From: Fidelibacterota bacterium
GTDB taxonomy: Bacteria; Fidelibacterota; Marinisomatia; SCGC-AAA003-L08; D37C17
Reading direction: 5' to 3'
DNA: 64,000 nucleotides
Assembly: GCA_002707645.1 (NCBI GenBank)
Contig: PANN01000014.1
Span: 67,338-131,337 of the forward strand
Position numbers and translations under genes: made by a program. The notes beneath the pieces are model-generated. The model saw nothing but the letters and a program-made list of their open reading frames with translations. It had not been told where the DNA came from and ran no database searches. Below, one piece after another: positions 18,845-27,986 of the stretch (position 1 is the first letter of the stretch; each line of letters starts with the position of its first letter).

Positions 18845-19507
18845 TTACTTAATTGTATAATAGTTAACGTATCCGTAGCTAAATACTTTCTCTAAAAATT
18901 CTTTCTTATCTAATTTTCCACTAATTAGTACTTTCTCCTCGTACAATTTCAATAAATGAAAATAAGCTAACAAGGGCTCAATATAGTAGATATCTGCATT
19001 TAATATATCTTTTGAGACATACAGTGATTGACTGTTTGATAAAAAAGCATTTGCTCTAAGAATTTGCTTAATAATTTTTTCATCCAAATTATTATTGTAT
19101 TTATCTTGCATCAATGCAATTTCAATGTTCTTAAGTAGTTCTAAATAAAAAGATATTTTATTCAAAGATGTATCAACTTTTAAATCACTTATATATAAAT
19201 CATTCAAAAAAAAAGATATACCTAAAGTGTATAACTTATTTTCAATGTTCCTAATTTGATTAATATTACTATTTAAAGAGCCGTATATATTATGCATAGA
19301 AAAAAAATTTTCAAAAATTAAATTATTAGAATTATAACTATTTAGGTTAATTTCACTTATATTGTCATTTAATATAAATACTCCATTCAAATAATAATCT
19401 GAAATAATCTCATAATCTTCTTTATACTTTATAGAAACTAATGTTGAATCAAAACTATTAATTTTAAATTCTTTAAAGTATTCAACAATATTTGAATAAT
19501 TTTTTTT
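18845..19507 (-). CDS. DUF885-like lipoprotein, C-terminal part (separated by a frameshift)
   Basis: This frame is open from just after a TAA at 19508-19510. It continues the protein of the upstream frame with NYSNIVEYFKEFKINS and then about 205 more residues. A start at TTG 19390 is possible but has no ribosome binding site. Reading the two parts as one gives about 546 residues, the usual size of DUF885 proteins. The region where the family has its HEAxPGHH metal motif reads FSMHNIYGSLNSNINQ, so the catalytic site looks lost. Family assignment is by overall pattern only. It ends directly before parE. Confidence 0.5.
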   Translation of the reverse strand, partial: KKNYSNIVEYFKEFKINSFDSTLVSIKYKEDYEIISDYYLNGVFILNDNISEINLNSYNSNNLIFENFFSMHNIYGSLNSNINQIRNIENKLYTLGISFFLNDLYISDLKVDTSLNKISFYLELLKNIEIALMQDKYNNNLDEKIIKQILRANAFLSNSQSLYVSKDILNADIYYIEPLLAYFHLLKLYEEKVLISGKLDKKEFLEKVFSYGYVNYYTIK

Positions 19508-20471
19508 TTAGATCTTTTAAAAGATTATCTTCATTAATTGGATTAGCTGAAATCTTATTATTGATAATCCAATTAACTACATTTAATGTATCAGATTTAT
19601 CAATCCATATAGGCTCATCATTGAAATTTAAATATATTGATAAACTTTCATTAAATATATCATTCTGAATTATTTTACTTTTATTTTTAAAATAATTAAT
19701 AGTTTTTTCATAATCGTAGAATTTATTATTAAATAATTCACTAATATATTGCTTGTAAACATTATTTTCAGGCTCAACATAGTAATTATTCGTCAAGAAA
19801 CTATAATCATAATTAACCCAGTTATTATATTTATTTAAATCTTTGAGTAATTCATAAAATGCAGAATTTAAATCTTTGTAATTATCATCACTAATACTTA
19901 AATCAAAAATAATAAAATCAATATATTTAACTAAAATATTATAATTAATAGTAAATTCCTCAATATCCTTACTTTTATTATTCGATATAAGTTTATTCTT
20001 TGAATTATTAAGATATTTTTCAATATCGGACAAATGAGATTTTAAAACAATAACTTTATTAAAGTTAGTAACGTTTTTATTATTCATTAAAAAATAAAAA
20101 GAACTATGAATATTAACAATAACATCATTTATTGTAAAATCTTGCCCTTTACTTTTAAAATTATCACGAGAAATACGATTAATAATTTTAATCAAAATTT
20201 CAAAGTCAATTAAATCATTCGAATTTAATTTATTTTTATTAATTTGACTTAACTCTAACTGAAATCTATTAATATCTTCAATATAATCATCCGATACTAA
20301 ATTATTAATTACATTAAAATAAGAAAAATCATAATTAAAATTTTCTGTTAAGTGATTCTTATTGTACCAATCAATAAAGGCTTCTTTAAGTTTTGAAAAA
20401 TTATTTGAATTTTTTGAACTACAACTCAAAGAAAAAATTAAAAGATAAAATATATATTTTTGAATCCTCAT
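19482..20471 (-). CDS. DUF885-like lipoprotein, N-terminal part (frameshifted in an A10 tract)
   Basis: 329 residues starting with a lipoprotein signal (MRIQKYIFYLLIFSLSCSSKN, lipobox Cys17), so probably anchored in the periplasm-facing leaflet. The helical body with NKLNSNDLIDFEILIKII resembles the N-terminal half of DUF885 peptidase-like proteins. It ends abruptly with KDLKKKLFKYC after ten A (T10 on the + strand, 19500-19509). Removing one A joins it smoothly to the following frame. The start overlaps the nadK stop by one base. This is a homopolymer artefact, a pseudogene, or a case of slippage. Confidence 0.5.
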   Translation of the reverse strand: MRIQKYIFYLLIFSLSCSSKNSNNFSKLKEAFIDWYNKNHLTENFNYDFSYFNVINNLVSDDYIEDINRFQLELSQINKNKLNSNDLIDFEILIKIINRISRDNFKSKGQDFTINDVIVNIHSSFYFLMNNKNVTNFNKVIVLKSHLSDIEKYLNNSKNKLISNNKSKDIEEFTINYNILVKYIDFIIFDLSISDDNYKDLNSAFYELLKDLNKYNNWVNYDYSFLTNNYYVEPENNVYKQYISELFNNKFYDYEKTINYFKNKSKIIQNDIFNESLSIYLNFNDEPIWIDKSDTLNVVNWIINNKISANPINEDNLLKDLKKKLFKYC

Positions 20472-21334
20472 TAATTATGCCACCCAAGATTTGATCTTAA
20501 TTTATCAAAATAAGATTGTTCATGTTCAAACTTTAAAAATTTAGCTAAAATATTAGATTTTTTGATAGTTACTTCTGACTCATTTTTAATTATTCTTGAA
20601 TCTTGACCATCCGAACATAACATATAATTTGTAGAAATATCTGGACATTTAATACTTATTATATCATTATTTCTAATTATAATTGGTCTTGATGATAATG
20701 TATGAGGTGAAACTGGGGTTATAATATTACAATCTACATCATAGGATACAATTGGACCTCCTGCAGATAAAGAATACGCAGTTGAACCAAGCGGTGTTGA
20801 AATTATTAATCCATCACATCTATATGTGTTTAAATATTTATTATTTATTTCTACATTGAGTGTAAGAAGTCTTGATATTTCACCCTGATTTATAAAAATT
20901 TCATTTAAAGCAAATATAGAATCTTGCAAACCATTGTCTACATTTATAAAAGTAGCTTCTAAAAGTGTTTTGTTATCAAAATTAATAGATTTACTTAATA
21001 AAATTTTTTTAATAATAGAAATATAATCATCCATATTAAGTTTGTTTAAAAAGCCTAGATTCCCAATATGAATACCAATAATAGGAATTTGATTATTATG
21101 CATTCTCCTTACAGCTGAAAGAATAGATCCATCACCACCAATTGATATAACAAAATCAATTTTTACATCAGGATTGTATAAATTAATATATTTAAAGGTA
21201 CTGCTGTTAGAAATACCATTTAATTTCTCATCCATAAATAAATTATGCTTGCTGTTATCAAACAGATTTTTTAAACTTTCAATTACAAAACTAATCTTAG
21301 GTTTATTTTTACTTCCAGTACAAACAACATTCAT
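20471..21334 (-). CDS. nadK: NAD kinase
   Basis: 287 residues, normal for NadK, which phosphorylates NAD to NADP in the cytoplasm. The catalytic GGDGS is at residues 66-70 (Asp68), followed by GIHIGNLGFLN, NEIFI, CDGLIISTPLGSTAYSLSAGGPIV, and SPHTLSSRPIII, all standard blocks of the family. It sits between xseB (one-base overlap at its start) and the DUF885-like lipoprotein (one-base overlap at its stop), continuing the xseA-xseB-nadK order. Confidence 0.95.
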   Translation of the reverse strand: MNVVCTGSKNKPKISFVIESLKNLFDNSKHNLFMDEKLNGISNSSTFKYINLYNPDVKIDFVISIGGDGSILSAVRRMHNNQIPIIGIHIGNLGFLNKLNMDDYISIIKKILLSKSINFDNKTLLEATFINVDNGLQDSIFALNEIFINQGEISRLLTLNVEINNKYLNTYRCDGLIISTPLGSTAYSLSAGGPIVSYDVDCNIITPVSPHTLSSRPIIIRNNDIISIKCPDISTNYMLCSDGQDSRIIKNESEVTIKKSNILAKFLKFEHEQSYFDKLRSNLGWHN

Positions 21335-21561
21335 TATGATATCTCTTTTTCTTCAATAATATTATTTTCTTTAACTAATAATGAAATTTTCTCATCAATA
21401 TCTTCTAACTTATTTTTGCAATATTTAGACAAATAAGTTCCACGTTCAAAAATTTCCACCATCTGTTCTAACTTAGTTGAATCATTTTGAATCATTTCAC
21501 TTAATTTTTCAAGTTCATTCAAAGCATCTTCAAAATTTTTAGGTTTTTTATTATTTTTCAT
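21334..21561 (-). CDS. xseB: Exodeoxyribonuclease VII small subunit
   Basis: 75 residues, typical of XseB, a helical hairpin protein that forms the regulatory arms of exonuclease VII. It carries the family pattern NFEDALNELEKLSEMIQNDSTKLEQMVEIFERGTYLSKYCKNKL. It overlaps the end of xseA by 11 bases and starts at ATG after the xseA coding end, giving translational coupling of the two subunits. Confidence 0.92.
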   Translation of the reverse strand: MKNNKKPKNFEDALNELEKLSEMIQNDSTKLEQMVEIFERGTYLSKYCKNKLEDIDEKISLLVKENNIIEEKEIS

Positions 21562-22744
21562 TACTATTTAATTCCTTTACATTTGCTTTAATACTTCCAT
21601 TATACATATCTATTTGAACATTATCATTTTTTTCTAATTTATGAATATCTGATATGATAATATTATTCTTGCGTAGTATAGAATAGCCTAATTTTTTAAT
21701 TTTATTATTATCATATTTTTTAAAAATTTTTTCATTACTAATTATAAGATTTGATAAAAAATTTATATTATTAGCAATGGATTTATATATTAAATTAAAT
21801 AAAAATTTTACCTTATGTTTTTTTTCTAGTACCATACTTGTTTTAATTTGTTTATTTATAATATTATGAAAATTTGATAAAATTATTTTTTTATTATTCA
21901 AAATATTTTCTATCTTTGAAAAAATTTTATCATAATCATAATTAATTTTATCTTTCAATTCATTACTTGATATACAACATAACTCAGCTGCTTCAGAAGG
22001 TGTGGATGCTCTTAAGTCTGAAACAAAATCACATAAAGTATAATCTGTTTCATGACCAATAGCTGAGATAATCGGAGTTTTAAGTTTAAAAATATGCCTA
22101 ATTAATTTTTCATCATTAAATATTGATAAATCTTCAATGCTACCTCCACCTCTAGCTATGATTAAAACATCAATATTATTCAGCTCATTAAATTGATTAA
22201 TTGATTTACATAAACTCTCAACTGCTCTGCCACCACTAACCCTTGAATCAATTAAAAATAATTTCACATAAGGAGATCTTCTATTTATAATATTCCTAAT
22301 ATCGCTCAAAACAGAACCTTCCTTGGATGTAATAATACCAATATTCTGTGGATAAGGAGGAATACTTTTTTTGTAAATTGTATCAAATAAACCTTCTTTT
22401 GAAAGCTTTTGCTTCAATTCATTATACTTTAACCATAAATCACCCTTTCCTTTTGAAAATACACTAGAAATTCTAAACTGATAATTTCCTTTTATTGTGT
22501 ATAAATCTATTGAACCATTGATAGTTACTTCCATCCCAGTTTCTATATTTGATATTATTTGATGGCTAGCTATACAGGATAATTCAGATTTAGTGTCTTT
22601 TAAAGTAATATATGTAAAACCAGAAGGATATTTTTTTAACGATGAAATTTCACCAGTTATCCATATGTTAGATAATTGCTTCTTAAGTATATCTGCTGAA
22701 TAATTATTTATTTGGGTTACTGTATATATTAATTGATTATTCAT
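21551..22744 (-). CDS. xseA: Exodeoxyribonuclease VII large subunit
   Basis: 397 residues from the chosen ATG at 22744. XseA degrades single-stranded DNA in both directions. An N-terminal OB-fold (VTQINNYSADILKKQLSNIWITGEISS) leads into the catalytic domain with NIGIITSKEGSVLSDI, IDVLIIARGGGSIEDLSIFNDE and SAIGHETDYTLCDFVSDLRASTPSEAAEL, followed by a coiled C-terminal region. An in-frame ATG at 22765 lies inside the stem of the terminator at 22750-22788 and would add MDGLFYI, which homologues lack, so the inner ATG is preferred. That start lies only 5 bases past the terminator T-tract and has no visible ribosome binding site. Confidence 0.93.
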   Translation of the reverse strand: MNNQLIYTVTQINNYSADILKKQLSNIWITGEISSLKKYPSGFTYITLKDTKSELSCIASHQIISNIETGMEVTINGSIDLYTIKGNYQFRISSVFSKGKGDLWLKYNELKQKLSKEGLFDTIYKKSIPPYPQNIGIITSKEGSVLSDIRNIINRRSPYVKLFLIDSRVSGGRAVESLCKSINQFNELNNIDVLIIARGGGSIEDLSIFNDEKLIRHIFKLKTPIISAIGHETDYTLCDFVSDLRASTPSEAAELCCISSNELKDKINYDYDKIFSKIENILNNKKIILSNFHNIINKQIKTSMVLEKKHKVKFLFNLIYKSIANNINFLSNLIISNEKIFKKYDNNKIKKLGYSILRKNNIIISDIHKLEKNDNVQIDMYNGSIKANVKELNSNEK

Positions 22745-22749
22745 TATAT

Positions 22750-22788
22750 AAAAAAGCCCATCCATAAAATAAATGATTATAGATGGGC
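22750..22788 (-). terminator. Intrinsic terminator between the COX24-like gene and xseA
   Basis: On the - strand, GCCCATC (22788-22782) pairs with GATGGGC (22762-22756), a 7-bp GC-rich stem, followed at once by six T. It ends the sppA-HU-COX24-like transcript and lies against the xseA start codon. Confidence 0.78.
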
Positions 22789-22812
22789 AATACTAAAACA
22801 TGAAATATATTT

Positions 22813-22908
22813 TTATCTTACTTTCTTTTTATGTCTATTAGAACGCAAACGTTTTTTGCGTTTATGAGTATTCATTTTTTTCTTTTTTCTTTTTTTACCA
22901 CAAGGCAT
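22813..22908 (-). CDS. AURKAIP1/COX24-domain small basic protein
   Basis: A 31-residue protein (begins MPCGKKRKKKKMNTHKRKKR, ends HKKKVR) that is more than half Lys and Arg. It matches the very short bacterial proteins annotated as AURKAIP1/COX24 domain proteins in Bacteroidota and relatives, whose domain is shared with mitochondrial ribosomal protein mS38. A ribosome-bound role is therefore likely by analogy, not shown. It starts 3 bases after the HU gene stop, so the two are co-transcribed, and a terminator follows it 25 bases later. Easily missed because of its length. Confidence 0.85.
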   Translation of the reverse strand: MPCGKKRKKKKMNTHKRKKRLRSNRHKKKVR

Positions 22909-22911
22909 ATA

Positions 22912-23205
22912 TTAAAATCCTCTTATTATTGATTTGTTAACATAATCTTTCAAAATTTTTGACACTTTGAAAAAGGGTATATATCGATCATCAAGCACAA
23001 CAGTTTCATTTGTGAGAGGATTTCTAGCATTCCTCGCATTTCTTTTTTTTGTAATGAAACTACCAAAACCTCTTATTTCAACTTTTTCATTTTTTGATAA
23101 AGAAGATTTAATAGAGTTGATAAAACTATCTAGAAAAAGTTCAACTTCAACATTAGTAAAACCCGTTTCACGTGATATCTTCTTTATTATATCTAATTTT
23201 GTCAT
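22912..23205 (-). CDS. HU/IHF-family DNA-binding protein
   Basis: 97 residues, the size of HU and IHF subunits. The N-terminal helices (TKLDIIKKISRETGFTNVEVELFLDSFINSIKSSL) lead to the GFGSFITKKRNARNARNPLTNE arm, where the usual RxGRNPxTG signature is here ARNARNPLTNE. The tip is mildly divergent but the intercalating Pro is present. Such proteins bend DNA and organise the nucleoid. It sits 8 bases after sppA and just before the COX24-like gene. Confidence 0.9.
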   Translation of the reverse strand: MTKLDIIKKISRETGFTNVEVELFLDSFINSIKSSLSKNEKVEIRGFGSFITKKRNARNARNPLTNETVVLDDRYIPFFKVSKILKDYVNKSIIRGF

Positions 23206-23213
23206 AAATATTT

Positions 23214-24059
23214 TTAGTTCATTATATACATAGGCATTAAATAATTTCTAAAATTCACATTACAAAGATTAATAAAATTATTTAAAAAACTATATTTTTC
23301 ATATTCTGGATATACAATATCTATATCACCTGATATATTAGCTAAATTCTTTGATATATTCAAAGCATCTTCAAAAGTACCTATTGTATCAATTAAACCT
23401 AGATTATTAGCCATTCTGCCAGTAAAAATCTGACCTTGTGCAAATTTATTTAAAATATTTAATTCAATATTTCGTTGCATTGAAACTTCATTTATAAATT
23501 GAGAATGTAAATCTGCAATTACTTGATTAAAATATATAGAATCATTTTTACTGCTATATCTATAAGGACTTCCAGAATCCTTAAATTCTCCACTCTTATA
23601 AGTTTTGAAGTCAATACCCAAATTATCGAGTAATTTTTTTGCAATAGGATGACTCATAATAACACCTATAGAGCCAACTATTGAACCAGAGTTAGCAACT
23701 ATCATATCAGAACCTATGGCTATGTAATATCCACCAGATGCAGCCATGTTATTAACTGAAGCTATAATGGGTTTTTTATTAGATAATTTTATTTCATTAA
23801 CTTTATGATAAATTTCTTGGCTAGGAGCAACACTACCACCAGGGCTATCTATTCTTAAAATAATTGCTTTTACATAATCGTTTTTATTAAATGAATCTAA
23901 TGCTTTTATAATTTTATCGGATTCAAGAATAACACCATCAATATTCACAACAGCTATATTAGTATTATTTTCATTTTTAAAAGGAAAAAAAAATAGATAA
24001 ATAGCAAATATTGGAAACAGAACATATTTAAATCTTTTATTTTTGAAAATATTCATCAT
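23214..24059 (-). CDS. sppA: Signal peptide peptidase SppA (S49 family)
   Basis: 281 residues, the short SppA form. One N-terminal membrane helix (residues 11-27) anchors the enzyme in the inner membrane. The protease domain begins NIAVVNIDGVI. The catalytic serine is Ser108 in NNMAASGGYY and the lysine base is Lys155 in TYKSGEFKD, the usual Ser/Lys dyad. It removes leftover signal peptides. Its start overlaps the stop of the upstream lytic transglycosylase by 4 bases. Confidence 0.92.
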   Translation of the reverse strand: MMNIFKNKRFKYVLFPIFAIYLFFFPFKNENNTNIAVVNIDGVILESDKIIKALDSFNKNDYVKAIILRIDSPGGSVAPSQEIYHKVNEIKLSNKKPIIASVNNMAASGGYYIAIGSDMIVANSGSIVGSIGVIMSHPIAKKLLDNLGIDFKTYKSGEFKDSGSPYRYSSKNDSIYFNQVIADLHSQFINEVSMQRNIELNILNKFAQGQIFTGRMANNLGLIDTIGTFEDALNISKNLANISGDIDIVYPEYEKYSFLNNFINLCNVNFRNYLMPMYIMN

Positions 24060-25639
24060 CTATAAATAACTAATTTTTGACCTATTTTTATAAAATCGCT
24101 TTTAAGATTATTCCATTTTTTTACTTTAGAAACTTTTACTTTATATCTTTCAGCAATTCTACTTAGAGAGTCTCCTCGTTTTACTTTATAGATATGCTTT
24201 GTTAGTTGTTTTTTATACTTCGATTTATCACCAACTGGTATTTTAATAATCTTACCCATTCTTAGAGGTTTATTTCTATCAAGATTATTCAATTCACAAA
24301 TTGCTGTAATTGTAGTGTTATTTCTTGTCGCTAGTAACCAATAACTTTCACCTGATTTAACTTTATGACTTACAATATAGGTTCCTTCAGATTTAGATTC
24401 AGGAATAAGAGAAAAAAGTGAATCAAAAGCTGGATTACAACCTTTAGGCATTTTAAACATATATGGTTTATCACCATTGACATAAACAATATCTTTAAGT
24501 AGTTCTGAATTATATTGTTTTAAAACCTTTGTACTTAAACCACTACATTTAGCTATATCTTTAATCTTAACAGATTTATTAATTTCAATCATATCCCATT
24601 CGAAATATGGATCAGGATTAACTTTAAAATCATACTTTTCAGGATTTTTAGATATAAAAATTATAGCTAAGATACTTGGAACATAATTTTGAGTTTCTTT
24701 TGGTAAATTTTTGAGTTCCCAATAATTTCTAGTATTAAAATAATTAATATGTCTCTGAACTCTTGTTTCACCACAGTTATAAGCTGCAAAAGCTAAGTAC
24801 CAATCATCAAATTGCTTGTACAATCTTTTTAGATATTTACATGCAGCTCTTGTTGATTTTTCAATGTCTCTTCTTTCATCTATATAATAATTTTTTTTGA
24901 GACCAAATACTTTTGCTGTACTTGAAATAAATTGCCAAGGACCAACAGCTGAAGCATATGATTTAGCATCAGTTTTCAAACCGCTTTCTACCATTGCAAC
25001 ATAAAAGATTTCAGGTGGCAGACCCTCCTCTTTTAAAATAGGTAAAATAATTTCTTTATATTTATCTTCTCTATTGAGCCATTGTTGAATATAGGGTCTT
25101 CCTTGATTTTGATAATATCGTACTATACTTGCAACTTTATTATTATACGTTATGGGAACATGACCTTCTATTATCTCAACAGTTTCTTCTATATCAATTA
25201 AATCATATAAACTTTGACTATATACATATTCTTCTAATTTATCTTTAAATACTGCTGTTGATAAACCCGATTTAGTATGATCGACTGAACTAACTTTATT
25301 ATCGTAATACTCGATAGAAGCAGATAATATATTTTGATATTTAACTTTTGCAATTTCTGGAACATTCTTACTTATTTGCTCTAATTGTGCTAATGCCTTA
25401 AAAAGATTATCAAAATAATATAAAGTATTAAGTGTATCACCTTTTAAATCAGATATAATAGCATCTGCATAAAATAATTTTGATTCATTTAACAATTGCT
25501 CGAAAAGATTATCTTCATGAAATTCTAAGGAATCCGAAGCTGATAGAGGTTGATAAATAGGATCAATCAAATTAAGAGTATCTATTTCATCGGAAAAAAA
25601 AATTGCTGAAAATATAAATAAGTAAACTATTTTATTCAT
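24056..25639 (-). CDS. mltD: Membrane-bound lytic transglycosylase (MltD-like) with two LysM domains
   Basis: 527 residues with a signal peptide (MNKIVYLFIFSAIFFSDE). A helical N-terminal region precedes the SLT domain. The catalytic Glu218 is in YVAMVESGL, followed by SYASAVGPWQF and WYLAFAAYNCGETRV, standard family-1 transglycosylase blocks. Two LysM peptidoglycan-binding modules occupy about 424-470 and 480-527. It cleaves glycan strands of the murein in the periplasm. There is no lipobox Cys, unlike E. coli MltD. Its first codons overlap the end of the re-framed serS gene. Confidence 0.9.
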   Translation of the reverse strand: MNKIVYLFIFSAIFFSDEIDTLNLIDPIYQPLSASDSLEFHEDNLFEQLLNESKLFYADAIISDLKGDTLNTLYYFDNLFKALAQLEQISKNVPEIAKVKYQNILSASIEYYDNKVSSVDHTKSGLSTAVFKDKLEEYVYSQSLYDLIDIEETVEIIEGHVPITYNNKVASIVRYYQNQGRPYIQQWLNREDKYKEIILPILKEEGLPPEIFYVAMVESGLKTDAKSYASAVGPWQFISSTAKVFGLKKNYYIDERRDIEKSTRAACKYLKRLYKQFDDWYLAFAAYNCGETRVQRHINYFNTRNYWELKNLPKETQNYVPSILAIIFISKNPEKYDFKVNPDPYFEWDMIEINKSVKIKDIAKCSGLSTKVLKQYNSELLKDIVYVNGDKPYMFKMPKGCNPAFDSLFSLIPESKSEGTYIVSHKVKSGESYWLLATRNNTTITAICELNNLDRNKPLRMGKIIKIPVGDKSKYKKQLTKHIYKVKRGDSLSRIAERYKVKVSKVKKWNNLKSDFIKIGQKLVIYR

Positions 25640-26887
25640 AATTAATATATTTTTTTAAAATGGATGGAATTTCAATCTTTCCATTTTTATCTTGAAAAGT
25701 TTCTAGAATTGCAATCGTAAGCCTAGGAGTTGCTAATCCAGAACCATTTAATGTATGCAAAAATTCTAATTTATTAGTATCCTTATTTCTAAATTTAATA
25801 TTTCCTCTCGAAGCCTGAAATGATTCAAAATTAGAACAACTTGAAACCTCTAAATATTTTTTTCAAATGGAGACCAAACTTCTATATCATAACATTTAGC
25901 AGCTGAAAAAGATAAATCACCTGAGGCTAAAGCAATTATTCTATAATGTAAATTTAATTTTTGCAATATTGACTCAGCATCTTTTAAAAGACTTTCTAAC
26001 TCAACATACGAATCTTTTGGCTTAACAAATTTAACTAACTCAACTTTATTGAACTGATGTAATCTTAATAAACCTTTCGTATCTTTTCCATAGCTACCAG
26101 CTTCTCTTCTAAAACATGCACTATAGGCAACGTATTTTTTAGGCAAATCTGAATCATCTAATATTTCATTTAAATGCATATTTGTGATTGGTACTTCAGC
26201 AGTTGGTATGCAATATAAATCATCTTTATCAATATAATACATGTCATCGGAAAACTTAGGAAGATTTCCTGTTGTCTTTGGAGAATTAGAATTTACTAAA
26301 AAAGGAGGAAACAATTCAGTGTAACCATTTTTAGAATGAATATCAAGCATAAAATTAATTAAGCTTCTCTCTAGTTTAGCTCCATTGTTTGTATAAAGGG
26401 GAAAACCTGAACCAGAAATATTAGCTGCTCTTTTAAAATCTACTAAATTATTTAAATCACATAAATCTTTGTGATCTTTAATTTCAAAATTAAATTCTGG
26501 TTTTTTGCCCCATTCCTTAATTACAACATTATCATTTACAGAGCCTTTAGGAGTCGTTTCATGAATTATATTAGGGATATAAAGTAATTTATTACTCAGA
26601 CTATTATTGATAGAAAACAAAGATTTATCTAAATTTTTAATTTCTACAGATAATTCCTTCATATTAGAAATCAAAGTTGTGGTATCTTCAGATTTATCAT
26701 TTCTATTTTTTGAAATCTGCTTATTAATTTGGTTTCTATTTGCCTTAAGCTTCTCTACTTTATTAATTAGAGATTTTCTTTCTAAGTCTAATGATAGAAT
26801 ATCATTGATATTAATATCACATTTTTTATATTTAATACATTCTTTTACAAGATTAATATTTTCGTTAATATATTTTAAACTAAGCAT
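25632..26887 (-). CDS. serS: Seryl-tRNA synthetase, interrupted by a one-base frameshift
   Basis: A class II synthetase charging tRNA-Ser. The first 345 residues hold the coiled-coil arm (residues 25-105), motif 2 (FRREAGSYGKDTKGLLRLHQ) and CYDIEVWSPFEK, then stop at TAG 25850-25852. Adding one A to the A7 run (T7 on the + strand at 25857-25863) continues the protein as KYLEVSSCSNFESFQASRGN through motif 3 (NGSGLATPRLT) to a TAA at 25632-25634. This gives about 418 residues, the normal length. Without the shift the enzyme lacks motif 3 and cannot work. Because the cell needs SerS, a homopolymer error in the sequence is the first explanation. Confidence 0.88.
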
Positions 26888-26930
26888 AGAAATAAGATAA
26901 TCAAATTATTTAATTTAAGACATTGATAAT

Positions 26931-27986
26931 CTACAATAGTTTATCAATTTTTTTTATAGTTTCATTTACAGTTTTACTCCAATTATATTTATTTATAATC
27001 TTTTTTCCCTTAAACAATAATTCATCACAAGCAGTTTCATTTTCAATTAAATATAAAATTTTATTTTTCAAATCATTTTCTACATTCAGATCAAAATAAA
27101 ATGCTCCATCTTTACAAACTTCTTTTAGAGATGGTATATCAGAAACTAATACAGGACACTCGCAAGCCATAGCCTCCAATGGTGTAAAACCAAATCCTTC
27201 ATAGCTTGAAGGAAGAACTAATAATCTTGCATTATTATAATAACTAATAAGATTATTTTGATTTGTTTCACCAACAAATTCAATATTCATTTTATCATAA
27301 AAATTTTCATTAATATGACTATTATTTTTACCAATTAATAAGAGCTTAGAATTTTTTAATCCTGTTTTTATAAATGATTGAATCAACAAATTAATATTTT
27401 TGTGATTTCTTATATTACCAACATACAAAATATCATAATTTAATTTATATGATTTTGTCGATATCCATTTTTGCTCTAAACCATGCTTGATAACTGAAAT
27501 GTTTTTTTTAATGTTTGTGTATTTAAGTATTTCATTTTTAGTAAAATTTGAAACTGCAATAATATTAGCTTTCTTAAAGCCAATAAAGAAAAAAATTATT
27601 TTGGCATAAATCCTTTTTAATAATTTATCAAATGAATTATCAACTAAATGCCAGACATCATGAATTGTAACTAGTATTTTAGTACGCAAAAAAATTGGAA
27701 TAATATAATGAGGAGACCAAAAAAAATCTATTTGATATTGAAATAGTTTAAAATATATTTCAAATTGTTCTTTCAAACTGTATATAGAAGAATTTATATA
27801 AATAATTTTATAATTATTAAATACTAACTTTTCTAAAAAAAATGAATGATTACTTTTAGGATTAACTAAAAATATAAAGTTAGATTTTCTATAATGATTT
27901 ACAATTTCAAAAACTGTATTCTCAATATAAATACTTATACCTGAATGATTTAACATTCTAATATCTATTATAATTTTATTTTTCAT
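26931..27986 (-). CDS. Glycosyltransferase family 4 protein
   Basis: 351 residues with the GT-B fold of family 4. The start is IDIRMLNHSGISIYIENT. The donor-binding half has VGNIRNHKNINLLIQSF, and the nucleotide-sugar motif YEGFGFTPLEAMACECPVLVSDIPSLKEV supplies the two Glu of the E-x7-E signature. Likely cytoplasmic and membrane-associated, adding a sugar from a nucleotide-sugar donor during polysaccharide assembly. It overlaps the polymerase-like gene by 11 bases and is the last gene of the polysaccharide block, which ends just before serS. Confidence 0.88.
   Translation of the reverse strand: MKNKIIIDIRMLNHSGISIYIENTVFEIVNHYRKSNFIFLVNPKSNHSFFLEKLVFNNYKIIYINSSIYSLKEQFEIYFKLFQYQIDFFWSPHYIIPIFLRTKILVTIHDVWHLVDNSFDKLLKRIYAKIIFFFIGFKKANIIAVSNFTKNEILKYTNIKKNISVIKHGLEQKWISTKSYKLNYDILYVGNIRNHKNINLLIQSFIKTGLKNSKLLLIGKNNSHINENFYDKMNIEFVGETNQNNLISYYNNARLLVLPSSYEGFGFTPLEAMACECPVLVSDIPSLKEVCKDGAFYFDLNVENDLKNKILYLIENETACDELLFKGKKIINKYNWSKTVNETIKKIDKLL

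Noticed and set aside
22745-22765. Upstream in-frame ATG for xseA adding seven residues
   Set aside because: It lies in the stem of a terminator, and homologous XseA proteins begin at about MNNQLIYTVTQ.
25850-25870. Programmed -1 frameshift in serS
   Set aside because: A slippery-looking heptamer exists, but no case is known to me for serS and three other homopolymer breaks point to a general cause.
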